From Hanleya hanleyi (Eukaryota; Mollusca; Polyplacophora; Lepidopleurida; Hanleyidae), in NCBI GenBank assembly GCA_036873755.1, contig JAVTVY010025329.1:1-64000 (forward strand): a stretch of DNA of 64,000 nt, given 5' to 3'. A program made the position numbers and the translations under genes. The notes beneath the pieces were generated by a model. It did no database searches and was not told where the DNA came from. It saw nothing but the letters and a program-made list of their open reading frames with translations. Shown here piece after piece: positions 1 through 12,239 of this stretch (position 1 is the first letter of the stretch; each line of letters starts with the position of its first letter).

Positions 1-700
1 TTTCGATCTCAAAATCTGACGTTTAACTAGGAAAATGTTGTTTTGCTGCATCAGCCAGTAATTGGCCCTCTGTATGAGGTTCCAATACTATAGGCTACCA
101 ACCCCTACCAAACATTCTATCCTATCTCCGGAACGACAAACACTTGAGAGCTGATACTCCGTGACTTTGTCGTTCATCATATTGCGGTCATGTTGAGCCC
201 ATTTGCATAACCCCTGAGCAGAAGAATAAAGAATGGAAAATAAATTTAATATAGTGACCATGCGGGCTTCCAGAGGAGTGATGTTTTCGTCATTTTTCTT
301 AAAAATTCCAGCTTTTGTGTTAGAAAAAATGGGCAAAAGATATTTTATTTCATATCAGATTATTATTGACTAATTTATCATGCAGGTTTTTGACCGGAGA
401 AAACTTCCAAAAATGATGTCATCATGGTGGCCATCTTGGATTTTTTTTTTGCAATTTCTAGTAGAGTTTGGCCCAAGAGTATCCAATCGTCTCCGTTCTC
501 TCGTTTCCACCAAAATCTTTAAAATAACTATGCCCCGACTCACTAATTCTACATCACACATGCTTGTAGCCACGAAGTAGAAGCTTTTCCAAACTGGCGA
601 AATTGACCCATTTCTTCAGGGTCACTGGACTAATTACCTTAATTTTTATGGTATCACCATATTGCAAAAAACGAAGTTAGGTGCGCAATTGGCTTTTTCC
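1..700 (-). repeat. Dispersed repeat family C, copy 1
   Basis: Read on the minus strand, this stretch shares ordered blocks with 27950-29090, 32500-33060, 37380-37500 and 38960-39480. Shared blocks include a phrase like 'ccaagatggccaccatgatgac', a block around 'aaaacatca', and the ending 'gataggatagaatgtttggtaggg'. Copies differ by many substitutions and indels, so it is old. No convincing coding frame is conserved, and the short open frames here differ from copy to copy. Element class is not determined. Confidence 0.55.
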
Positions 701-819
701 TTGATATTTTCCATTCTCCCCTATCTCTTAACATGGTGCTAAATAGCACTGGTGACAATATAGTGCAGATATTTTGCTAATCTTTGGTGCCGGGGTTTAA
801 AGGCGATATAATTCTTCTA

Positions 820-3800
820 ATTATCATCTAAATTGCATAGATTCGCACTGCATGGAAAGGTAATATATCGTCTATTTAGCGTAGATTCGCAAATCGATTT
901 GTCATTCACTTTATTGTCACATAAGGGAGAGTCAATATATTGTCTATTTAGCGTAGATTCGCAAATGTGTTTACCTCGTCGAGATGGCAGAGAAGACAAT
1001 ATATTGTCTAATTAGCACTTTGATAATCTCATCTAAATTGCAAAGATTCGCACTTCATGGAGAGTTAATATATTGTCAATTTAGCGTAGATTCGCAATTC
1101 TGTTTTACCTCGTCGAGATGGCAGAGAAGACAATATATTGTCTAATTAGCACTTTGATAATCTCATCTAAATTGCATAGATTCGCACTTCATGGAAAGTT
1201 AATATATTGTATATTTAGCGTAGATTCGCAAATCTGTTTTACCTCGTCGAGATTGCAGAGAAGACAATATATTGTCTAAATAGCACTTTGATAATCTCAT
1301 CTAAATTGCATAGATTCGCACTTCATGGAAAGTTAATATATTGTCTATTTAGCGTAGATTCGCAAATGTGTTTTAACTTCGGCGAAATTTCACAGAAGAC
1401 AATATATTGTCTAATTAGCACTTTGATAATCTCATCTAAATTGCATAGATTCGCACTGCATGGTAAGGTAATATATCGTCTATTTAGCGTAGATTCGCAA
1501 ATCGATTTGTCATTCACTTTATTGTCACATAAGGGAGAGTTAATATATTGTTTATTTAGCGTAGATTCGCAAATGTGTTTACCTCGTCGAGATGGCAGAG
1601 AAGACAATATATTGTCTAATTAGCACTTTGATAATCTCATCTAAATTGCATAGATTCGCACTTCACGGAGAGTCAATATATTGTCTATTTAGCGTAGATT
1701 CGCAAATGTGTTTACCTCGTGGAGATGGCAGAGAAGACAATATATTGTCTAATTAGCACTTTGATAATCTCATCTAAATTGCATAGATTCGCACTTCATG
1801 GCAAGTTAATATATTGTATATTTAGCGTAGATTCGCAAATCTGTTTTACCTCGTCGAGATAGCAGAGAAGACAATATATTGTCTAATTAGCACTTTGATA
1901 ATCTCATCTAAATTGCATAGATTCGCACTTCATGGAAAGTTAATATATTGTATATTTAGCGTAGATTCGCAAATCTGTTTTACCTCGTCGAGATTGCAGA
2001 GAAGACAATATATTGTCTAATTAGTACTTTGATAATCTCATCTAAATTGCATAGATTCGCACTTCAGGGAAAGTTAATATATTATATATTTAGCGTAGAT
2101 TCGCAAATCTGTTTTACCTCGTCGAGATTGCAGAGAAGACAATATATTGTCTAAATAGCACTTTGATAATCTCATCTAAATTGCATAGATTCGCACTTCA
2201 TGGAAAGTTAATATATTGTCTATTTAGCGTAGATTCGCAAATCTGTTTAACTTCGGTGAAATTTCAGAGAAGACAATATATTGTCTAATTAGCACTTTGA
2301 TAATCTCATCTAAATTGCAAAGATTCGCACTTCATGGAGAGTGAATATATTGTCAATTTAGCGTAGATTCGCAATTCTGTTTTACCTCTTCGAGATGGCA
2401 GAGAAGGCAATATATTGTCTAATTAGCACTTTGATAATCTCATCTAAATTGCATAGATTCGCACTTCATGGAAAGTTAATATATTGTATATTTAGCGTAG
2501 ATTCGCAAATCTGTTTTACCTCGTCGAGATTGCAGAGAAGACAATATATTGTCTAATTAGCACTTTGATAATCTCATCTAAATCGCATAGATTCGCACTT
2601 CAGGGAAAGTTAATATATTGTATATTTAGCGTAGATTCGCAAATCTGTTTTACCTCGTCGAGATTGCAGAGAAAACAATATATTGTCTAAACAGCACTTT
2701 GATAATCTCATCTAAATTGCATAGATTCGCACTTCATGGAAAGTTAATATATTGTCTAGTTAGCGTAGATTCGCAAATGTGTTTTAACTTCGGCGAGATT
2801 TCACAGAAGACAATATATTGTCTAATTAGCACTTTGATAATCTCATCTAAATTGCATAGATTCGCACTGCATGGTAAGGTAATATATCGTCTATTTAGCG
2901 TAGATTCGCAAATCGATTTGTCATTCACCTTATTGTCACATAAGGGAGAGTTAATATATTGTTTATTTAGCGTAGATTCGCAAATGTGTTTACCTCGTCG
3001 ACATGGCAGAGAAGACAATATATTGTCTAATTAGCACTTTGATAATCTCATCTAAATTGCATAGATTCGCACTTCATGGAGAGTTAATATATTGTCAATT
3101 TAGCGTAGATTCGCAATTCTGTTTTACCTCGTCGAGATGGCAGAGAAGACAATATATTGTGTAATTTGCACTTTGATAATCTCATCTAAATTGCATAGAT
3201 TCGCACTTCATGGAAAGTTAATATATTGTATATTTAGCGTAGATTCGCAAATCTGTTTTACCTCGACGAGATTGCAGAGAAGACAATATATTGTCTAATT
3301 AGCACTTTGATAATCTCATCTAAATTGCATAGATTCGCACTTCAGGGAAAGTTAATATATTGTATATTTAGCGTAGATTCGCAAATCTGTTTTACGTCGT
3401 CGAGATTGCAGAGAAGACAATATATTGTCTAAATAGCACTTTGATAATCTCATCTAAATTGCATAGATTCGCACTTCATGGAAAGTTAATATATTGTCTA
3501 TTTAACAAGGGTTTTCGCAAATGTGTTTTAACTTCGGCGAAATTTCACAGAAGACAATATATTGTCTAATTAGCACTTTGATAATCTCATCTAAATTGCA
3601 TAGATTCGCACTTCATGGAAAGTTAATATATTGTCTATTTAGCGTAGATTCGCAAATGTGTTTTAACTTCGGCGAAATTTCACAGAAGACAATATATTGT
3701 CTAATTAGCAGTTTGATATTCTCATCTAAATTGCATAGATTCGCACTGCATGGTAAGGTAATATATCGTCTATTTAGCGTAGATTCGCAAATCGATTTGT

Positions 3801-6155
3801 CATTCACTTTATTGTCACATCAGGGAGAGTTAATATATTGTCTATTTAGCGTAGATTCGCAAATGTGTTTACCTCGTTGAGATGGCAGAGAAGATAATAT
3901 ATTGTCTAATTAGCACTTTGATAATCTCATCTAAATTGCATAGATTCGCACTTCAGGGAAAGTTAATATATTGTATATTTAGCGTAGATTCGCAAATCTG
4001 TTTTACCTCGTCGAGATAGCAGAGAAGACAATATATTGTGTAATTAGCACTTTGATAATCTCATCTAAATTGCATAGATTCGCACTTCATGGAAAGTTAA
4101 TATATTGTATATTTAGCGTAGATTCGCAAATCTGTTTTACCTCGACGAGATTGCAGAGAAGACAATATATTGTCCAATTAGCACTTTGATAATCTTATCT
4201 AAATTGCATAGATTCGCACTTCAGGGAAAGTTAATATATTGTATATTTAGCGTAGATTCGCAAATCTGTTTTACCTCGTCGAGATTGCAGAGAAGACAAT
4301 ATATTGTCTAAATAGCACTTTGATAGTCTCATCTAAATTGCATAGATTCGCACTTCATGGAAAGTTAATATATTGTCTATTTAGCGTAGATTCGCAAATG
4401 TGTTTTAACTTCGGCGAAATTTCAGAGAAGACAATATATTGTCTAATTAGCACTTTGATAATCTCATCTAAATTGCATAGATTCGCACTTCATGGAAAGT
4501 TAATATATTGTCTATTTAGCTTAGATTCGCAAATGTGTTTTAACTTCGGCGAAATTTCACAGAAGACAATATATTGTCTAATTAGCAGTTTGATATTCTC
4601 ATCTAAATTGCATAGATTCGCACTGCATGGTAAGGTAATATATCGTCTATTTAGCGTAGATTCGCAAATCGATTTGTCATTCACTTTATTGTCACATCAG
4701 GGAGAGTTAATATATTGTCTATTTAGCGTAGATTCGCAAATGTGTTTACCTCGTTGAGATGGCAGAGAAGATAATATATTGTCTAATTAGCACTTTGATA
4801 ATCTCATCTAAATTGCATAGATTCGCACTTCAGGGAAAGTTAATATATTGTATATTTAGCGTAGATTCGCAAATCTGTTTTACCTCGTCGAGATAGCAGA
4901 GAAGACAATATATTGTCTAATTAGCACTTTGATAATCTCATCTAAATTGCATAGATTCGCACTTCATGAAAAGTTAATATATTGTATATTTAGCGTAGAT
5001 TCGCAAATCTGTTTTACCTCATCGAGATTGCAGAGAAGACAATATATTGTCTAATTAGCACTTTGATAATCTCATCTAAATTGCATAGATTCGCACTTCA
5101 GGGAAAGTTAATATATTATATATTTAGCGTAGATTCGCAAATCTGTTTTACCTCGTCGAGATTGCAGAGAAGACAATATATTGTCTAAATAGCACTTTGA
5201 TAATCTCATCTAAATTGCATAGATTCGCACTTCATGGAAAGTTAAAATTTCAGAGAAGACAATATATTGTCTAATTAGCACTTTGATAATCTCATCTAAA
5301 TTGCATAGATTCGCACTGCATGGTAAGGTAATATATATTGTATATTTAGCGTAGATTCGCAAATCTGTTTTACCTCGTCGAGATGGCAGAGAAGACAATA
5401 TATTGTCTAATTAGCACTTTGATAATCTCATCTAATTTGCATAGATTCGCACTTCAGGGAAAGTTAATATATCGTATATTTAGCGTAGATTCGCAAATCT
5501 GTTTTACCTCGTCGAGATTGCAGAGAAGACAATATATTGTCTAAATAGCACTTTGATAATCTCATCTAAATTGCATAGATTCGCACTTCATGGAAAGTTA
5601 ATATATTGTCTATTTAGCGTAGATTCGCAAATGTGTTTTAACTTCGGTGAAATTTCAGAGAAGACAATATATTGTCTAATTAGCACTTTGATAATCTCAT
5701 CTAAATTGCATAGATTCGCACTGCATGGTAAGGTAATATATCGTCTATTTAGCGTAGATTCGCAAATCGATTTGTCATTCACTTTATTGTCACATAAGGG
5801 AGAGTTAATATATGGTCTATTTAGCGTAGATTCTCAAATGTGTTTACCTCGTCGAGATGGCAGAGAAGGCAATATATTGTCTGATTAGCACTTTGATAAT
5901 CTCATCTAAATTGCATAGATTCGCACTTCACGGAGAGTTAATATATTGTCTATTTAGCGTAGATTCGCAAATGTGTTTACCTCGTGGAGATGGCAGAGAA
6001 GACAATATATTGTCTAATTAGCACTTTGATAATCTCATCTAAATTGTATAGATTCGCACTTCATGGAGAGTTAATATATTGTCAATTTAGCGTAGATTCG
6101 CAATTCTGTTTTACCTCGTCGAGATGGCAGAGAAGACAATATATTGTCTAAATTT
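820..6155 (+). repeat. Satellite array, 134 bp dimer / 205 bp trimer units
   Basis: About 37 tandem units. Successive copies of the block 'gacaatatattgtc' fall at 995, 1129, 1263, 1398, 1603, 1736, 1870, 2004 and so on to 6135, with spacing mostly 133-135 bp. Intervals of 205 bp end at 1603, 3014, 3893, 4770 and 5868, and one interval of about 86 bp (5172-5258) is a deleted unit. Each unit carries two related halves, each with 'tagattcgca' and each closing on an 'aatatattgt' motif; the long units add a third 71 bp half. The 16 bp block agacaatatattgtct is a perfect palindrome. Neighbouring long units at about 3893 and 4770 share flanking order, giving an 877 bp higher-order repeat. Open frames of 60-145 codons inside the array are by-products of its low stop density. 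Confidence 0.97.
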
Positions 6156-6300
6156 TATTCGTACACATATTTTGTTGAATAGGAAGCAATATATTGTCTA
6201 ATTAGAGCATTGATAATGTGATGGAAATTGCAAATATCCGCAATTGAAGAAGACTTAATATACTTTCTATTTAACATATATTCACAAACGGTTTAACCCT
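6156..6300 (+). repeat. Degenerate edge monomer of the satellite
   Basis: The blocks 'caatatattgtctaatta', 'gcattgataatgtgat', 'aaattgcaaatatccgca' and 'tttctatttaacatatattc' follow the order of the array monomer but with many substitutions. This is the usual decay at the edge of a satellite array. Confidence 0.75.
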
Positions 6301-7260
6301 ATCGATCATGCTTCATTCTCTATTGTTGAACCCAGAAATGATATGTTGTTAATATAACAATAATACATGTATTATCTATGCAGCAGTAAATCCTTAACAA
6401 GTAAATTGAATGTGGATATCCCTTGTTTGTTGAACCTAGAAATGCCATATTGTTACAATCACTATAAAACCATTAAGTGAACAATTCTCGTGAGAACCAA
6501 ATGGCATTCGACACTAGGGGTTGCGTCAAAATGATAAAAGGTCGACAATAATTTGATGATATTCCGTGCAGATTTTAGCAACTACCTCCCTAAAAAAAGA
6601 ACTATATAGTCATCTGTGCGTCCATCCAAGGGGTGGTTTTAAAATTTGCAGTGCTATCGCGAAAGGCGCCGAATGTCCTCTCGGACTTACAGAAATGATA
6701 ATGACAATGTCGCTCATGACAATGCTTCACCTTTGATTGTTGAACCTAGAAATGGCATATTGTTACCATGAAAACAATTCGAAGAAAGGGCGTTAATCAC
6801 GAAAGCTGAAAACCTGGACTCTGGTATATTGTTTAACGATAATCTTTGCTCCATGCTACATGTAATGCTACATTATTATCTTCACAATGAATATATCATG
6901 TCATAAGTACATGTAATTTGGATCACCTTCTTCCACAAAAATGATATTAGATACCTGTGCATTGCGTTTACGTGATAAAATGATATAATTATATCTTGTA
7001 CGATTTATCACACATCATTCGCACTGACATTTTCTTCCTCCGGTAGTGGCGCTATAGTCATGTCTTTGTCTCTTCAATGGGTGGTATTGGGTCCATCGAC
7101 ATAAGGAACACAAGAAGCTGCTTCACCGAAGAATCAGAACGGCCATATGTAATAAGTCAGTAATTAAAATTGTTGCTATGAAACACTCTTGTCGATTAAC
7201 AGCGATACATACACAAATATTGTGTACGGGATACAAAAGTAGCCTTTTATTATATGTGGT
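6301..7260. other. No gene seen
   Basis: AT-rich sequence without a convincing coding frame. The phrase 'gttgaacc(t/c)agaaatg' occurs near 6325, 6432 and 6739, so a short dispersed repeat may be present. Nothing else is recognised. Confidence 0.4.
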
Positions 7261-7266
7261 ATCAGG

Positions 7267-7440
7267 TCGTTTCGTCACGCGATATTCCGGCAAGCTACAT
7301 TTCGGTAAGCGACATTTCGTCACGCGACTTTGACATGTGAAAATGTCGCGTGCCACAATGTCGTACTCTTCACTTTGTGCCGAAATGTTGCATGCCGAAA
7401 TCTCGTATATGCCGAGATGTCGCGTGCCGAAATGTCGCGG
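7267..7440. repeat. Cluster of short degenerate repeats with converging orientation
   Basis: About nine imperfect copies of a 14-19 bp motif of the type 'gccgaaatgtcgcgt'. Those before 7331 read in one orientation ('acatttcgtcacgcgac') and those after 7343 in the other ('gtcgcgtgccgaaatgt'), so the block can fold on itself around 7332-7342. It is richer in CpG than its surroundings. Confidence 0.7.
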
Positions 7441-7444
7441 ATTT

Positions 7445-8640
7445 GTTATATATTCGACTTTTTACTGGAGATATATGTGTCACTTGAGGGGAGATTTGGA
7501 GTGTTTGATTCATACTTTTACTTCATTACCAGAAACTGAAATAGAATATGTTGTATCTTCTATCGACAATGTACAAAGAAAGTTAAAACCTGGCATGGAG
7601 ATATCCAAACCATAGTTTATTAGGTCTACACTCATATAATTTGGGTTTCGATAGAAAAAACTCGGTAAAACAAAAGCCCGCTGCAACTGATATTTTCGAT
7701 CATGGTCACATATGCTTTATTTCTTGTCCATGGACGCATTTCTGTGTTTGATGATATACCAGAGAGAAAAGGTAAATCTGTATAGGTGATTCTGCGGACG
7801 TTATATTTAAACTGACCAAGCCATTGAAATGACTTTTCGGTACATTGAGTGTTGACTTCGTGTGTTTTGACGATTTTTTTCTAACTTGGGAGTGAAATCT
7901 TTCTGTTTATGGACGGCTTCGCAGAAAGTGATCAGAGCGGATATGCCTATTATGCCTCCGTTCGCCAAATCTGGTAAAATCACTCGTTTGGGAACGATGA
8001 TAAGCATAAGTATGTATCAAACTCAGTAAAGTCAGATATAATATCACGGAATACATGTATTATATCTAAATTCAGCCCTATATAAATCCCGTGCGAGTTG
8101 AAACTACTACTGTTAGCAATTCAGATGGATAGCTGGTTGTAACTATTTCAAAATCACGCCCACAGTAATTACACGCGGTAGCTCGTGGTCTAATATATAA
8201 ACATTATCCCGAAACAGTTTCCAAATAAGGCATCATTTCCCGGCAGGGTCCGTAAACATCAAAGAGTTTACTCCCGCCGAAAAATCTGGCTTTGTTAGGG
8301 GTAGAAAAGATTGTGCCGTGCGAATATGTTAATCTCATTGGAGTAATCGTCAATTATTGTCAGAGCGAAAAGGTTGAAATGGTCGTGATTGTCTGATTTT
8401 GGGATCTTACATTGAACACTTTCAACACCCCAATCTGTGTCTCCTCCCGATTTATACCTCCATAATTAGTTTACAGTCAGCATCAAGAATAATTAGCTTT
8501 ATTATACAGAATCTACATGAATGATTGATGCATGCGATTCAACTGGCTGATTTTGGTGAGCTATGTAGCATAATTAGAATACTAAAAACAAACTTGTTTT
8601 CTTAACTTCAATTTTTTTTTCATCGTTAGTCATAGTTACA
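7445..8640. other. No gene seen
   Basis: Short open frames only (up to 92 codons), with no recognisable domain and no repeat match elsewhere in the window. Confidence 0.4.
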
Positions 8641-9430
8641 CGCAATATATTGCCTAGTATGTGTGTATCTTCCTATTTATGTCCTCTTAGTGCCCAATAT
8701 ACTGATAATTCCTGTGTAACACCAGTGACATGATTGAAGACAAGTGTTGGAAAAGTTTATTATTCGGAATGTCTGCATTTATTGTACGCATTATAAAGAG
8801 TTTTGTCAATGGAGACTCTGTTGAAATCAAATTTTGTAGTCTTGATTTTCAGATATTTCCCCAAGTGAAAATGTGCCTTTCCGTGAGAATGACCCCACAG
8901 TGCTATTTAGACAATATATTGTGAAGCCGGCGTGTGAAATTGAATCTGCGAATCTAAAAACAGATTTGCGAATCTACGCTAAATATACAATATATTATTC
9001 ACTTTCCCCACAGTGCTATTTAGACAATATATTGTGAAGCCGGCGTGTGAAATTGAATCTGCGAATCTACGCTAAATAGACAATATATTAAGTATGCAGG
9101 AGGTGCGAATCGATGCAATTTAGATGCGATTATCAAAGTGCTAATTAGACAATATATTGTCTTCTCTGCAATCTCGACGAGGTAAAACAGATTTGCGAAT
9201 CTACGCTAAATATACAATATATTAACTTTCCCCGAAGTGCGAATCTATGCAATTTAGATGAGATTATCAAAGTGCTAATTAGACAATATATTGTCTTCTC
9301 TGCAATCTCGACGAGGTAAAACAGATTTGCGAATCTACGCTAAATAGACAATATATTAACTCTCCCTGAAGTGCGAATCTATGCAATTTAGATGAGATTA
9401 TCAAAGTGCTAATTAGACAATATATTGTTT
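8641..9430 (-). repeat. Inverted satellite block
   Basis: The monomer of the 820-6155 array reads here on the opposite strand: 'gcgaatctacgctaaata', 'tgcaatttagatgagatta' and 'gtgctaattagacaatata' recur at about 134 bp spacing between 9060 and 9425. The left part is rearranged. A segment of about 60 bp ('cagtgctatttagacaat' through 'gaatctgcgaatct') is duplicated at 8898 and 9008 and includes sequence absent from the main array. A weak outlier, 'cgcaatatattgcctagt', sits at 8641. Confidence 0.93.
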
Positions 9431-10020
9431 CTTTCTGGGGAACAAGAGCTCCAAGTCCCAGCATCGCACATATGTATATAGTCTACATTTTATGCAAATC
9501 ATTCGTGTATTTCGAAAAGGAAAACGCCGACATTCTCGGTATGAGCAAACTGAGAAGAATGGAATGCGCTCGCGTGAAGCTTTCTCGCGATGACAGATTA
9601 AGGAAAGAGATATTCAGCGTTTTACGTCATGTTACATTGTACGTCACAGGTTATGTTGACTTTGGTCCATGGAAGATGAGCGTTATCCGCTTTAATAAGT
9701 ATCGGCGACCTCAGTGGGGTATAACTTGTCATTGACGTCACGGACAAGTCGAACGATATTCTCGCTCACCCGAATCAGTCGGTGTACCTCCATTCGCAAC
9801 TTCTCGGGGATCTCCGGTTTGAGATGTCCCCTTCGTAGATTTCCGCTCGGGATTTCCGAATGGGTGTACCTCGTGTGAGGGAGGATACTCGAACAATGTC
9901 GATCATTCCGTCAGCAAGTTTACTCTGCTGCATAATCTGGTAGTGGGATGAATTCTCGTTCAATATTTACGTTCAGTTGAATCGATGCAGGGGGCATATT
10001 GCGGTCGGTGGATTTGTTCG
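9431..10020. other. Unassigned segment with two short open frames
   Basis: A plus-strand frame begins in the satellite and runs to 9735 (109 codons). A minus-strand frame spans 9775-9963 (62 codons). The sequence is less AT-rich than its surroundings. Neither product is recognised, so coding status is unproven. Confidence 0.25.
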
Positions 10021-10029
10021 GGGAGAAAC

Positions 10030-10125
10030 AGAATATATTGTATAATTAGCATCTCGTTCTAAATAGCAAAGTATTCTAGAAAATATCTGCAAATTAGCAG
10101 CTTTGCTAATTAGATTCTAATTATA
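10030..10125 (+). repeat. Degenerate satellite relic with hairpin
   Basis: 'cagaatatattgtataatt' resembles the satellite junction. It is followed by a perfect 8 bp stem, aattagca (10092-10099) with tgctaatt (10104-10111), and then 'ctaa' at 10117. Helitron-type elements end with a hairpin just before a CTRR tetranucleotide, so this could be such a terminus, but no matching 5' end was found. Confidence 0.4.
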
Positions 10126-11060
10126 TGCGAGAGAATATAAGCCAATCGCGCACCTTAATGCGATTCTGAGGGATTCGTAGTAGCGCGGTTCATGTTTACA
10201 AGTGTATACCAAAATGTGAGGCTTATGCTGTTGCGTATATCACTACTGTATTGTACTGGCTTCTTCACAACAGATGATTGTTCACCTCGAACTATGATTA
10301 CTATCATCAATTTAATATATCGTGGTGATTGTACTGCCTCTCTGCCTGTACCACCTGGTTTCCATTAGCACTACATGTAAAAGCTCGGCGAATATCACTT
10401 ACTCTGCTATGGACCACCTGTTCATTACCAGGATTTGTGACCTGCTAAGTATCAGTTGATCAATCATTCTTTTATCACCCATACATCCGTCTGTATATCA
10501 TCAAATATGCAACAGTGTTCATGTCAAAGGGATGTCATTGCGGTCTGGAATTACATACCCTTGTAATTTCGTAACTCCCCTGAGATTAATTTAGAATCGT
10601 GACTGAGTGCAGAATTTTGTACAAATCCGGTTGTCTCGATGATTTGACAAAATCTGGTTTAATTATCACGAGTTACTTGCTAAATAGACATGTGATCATC
10701 AAAAATGGCAGGACATATTTTTCTGAATTTAGTGAGCAGCTGTAGATCATGATAATCTGACATGCCTGTTAATCCTGGCAGGAATCGTATACCTATAAAT
10801 TGAAGTATCTGGTTTGGTCAGGTAATTTTCAGATAATATTGACTGAATAACAATATATATACAAGCTTATACCACAACACGACTAAACATGAAGGACTTT
10901 TGTAATCTCTGTAATCGATATATCTCTGTATATTATATTATAATGCCAATGTGTGAAATACAAGGATGTTTTCTTGTATCTGAATTTAAGCCGAAAACAC
11001 TATGCCACACGACTTCAGGACAGAAGAACTAGGAACATATAATACTTGAATATACAGCAA
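10126..11060. other. No gene seen
   Basis: AT-rich sequence with no open frame above the background and no repeat recognised. Confidence 0.4.
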
Positions 11061-11064
11061 AAAT

Positions 11065-11600
11065 GTGTTCAAAATACACAGCAGAAATAAATACACTAAA
11101 TTACCAGCGTCTGGTCCGTCATTCTTTATTCAGTCATCGTCCATTAAAGAATCTCAGCATAGGCAGCAAATTAAAAGAAACAGTCGTAGTATACATGAAC
11201 AAAGGCTAGTTTTCTGCAGGAGAGAAATGGTAAACAGTTTTCAATGATTCCGGCAAGAAAAATCCGTATCGCTGATCAGTATTCTTAATACATATGATAT
11301 TCGTCGTAAAATTGTCATCTAGAGAATGATGTATATCAGTCACGCTTTGATTGTGACTGTTCATATGAACAGCATGAGGATCTTGAAGTACATGAGTTCG
11401 TACGGCTCCTGTCCCTGGGTTAATCGGAATTAGACACAAGCTACGAAACGAAACGCCATCGTGTTTTGCTATCAGCATACGGTATGTATCGTCAAATTTG
11501 AGAAATTGAGTGGAGGCGCTCGGTGGTATAGCCCTGTTTTATCAGTCACATTTAACACAGGACCTAGCAAATGCTACTAGGCGGGATATGTATACCCCAT
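11065..11600 (-). mobile_element. Penelope-like element, truncated copy (RT tail fragment plus 3' UTR)
   Basis: On the minus strand this begins with RT-derived sequence near 11500-11600 ('acctagcaaatgctactagg' as read on plus). It then runs through the family 3' UTR to the terminal block 'gaatgacggaccagacgctg' near 11100. The UTR hairpin stem is perfect here: CAGTCAC (11337-11343) with GTGACTG (11353-11359). Most of the RT and everything upstream is missing. Confidence 0.8.
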
Positions 11601-12120
11601 ATATTCAAAAACTGTATTTGTGTGTTGCAGAATAATGAAAAGTAAATTTTACTGTCTGGTTGTAGCTCACATCCGATATTTAGTATACAGTCCTGGTCCA
11701 CAGACGACTTCCCGCGTTGAGAATCGAAAACTTTTTTATTCAGATGAATTTCCGAGTCGTTATCCCACGTAGTATATAATGTTTCTGAATCACGCTTAGA
11801 TTGTGTATGTTCACTTGGACACCATGGAGATGTAAAACACATAGCCTTCAAAAGGTTCATTGATCCCCGGTTAGAGGAAATAGACATTAGTTGTGAAACT
11901 TAGCGCCAGAGATGTTCTTCGTTACTAGCATATTGTTGCTGTCGGTGTGCGATATCCATCCAAAAATTTGAAAAACTTAGAAATGTGGTAATCGATGCTA
12001 TGGATGTGTTGAACTCTTTTTCCGGAAAATTTATATAGCGTTGATTGACGTTTACACATGATCTGGCAAATGCACAAGACGGTATATACGCCATATGCGG
12101 GTTCCCACTGTATGATTGCT
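11600..12120 (-). mobile_element. Penelope-like element, diverged truncated copy
   Basis: The minus-strand frame at 11900-12094 aligns with the RT C-terminal region of the copy at 57261-57488: a shared 'AFARSC', then a tail matching the KFLKFGDTYRML segment with many changes. The 3' UTR follows to about 11600, with a decayed hairpin. It abuts the previous copy head to tail. Confidence 0.7.
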
Positions 12121-12239
12121 ATCCAGAAGTGAGTAGTTAACTATACCAAACTTTTAATCGTCTGCCTTGTCGTGAGGTCGACGTGAGAGGTCCAAGTATG
12201 TGTACTTGAATTTAAGTTTAATGCTATCCTAGTTTGTAT

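Noticed and set aside
833..5888. Open frames of 60-145 codons on both strands inside the satellite
   Set aside because: They repeat with the array, change with each unit variant, and occur on both strands. The unit length is not a multiple of three, and the frames simply reflect the lack of stops in the repeat.
820..6155. CRISPR-like array
   Set aside because: Units are contiguous and homologous along their whole length, with no unique spacers. The setting is eukaryotic.
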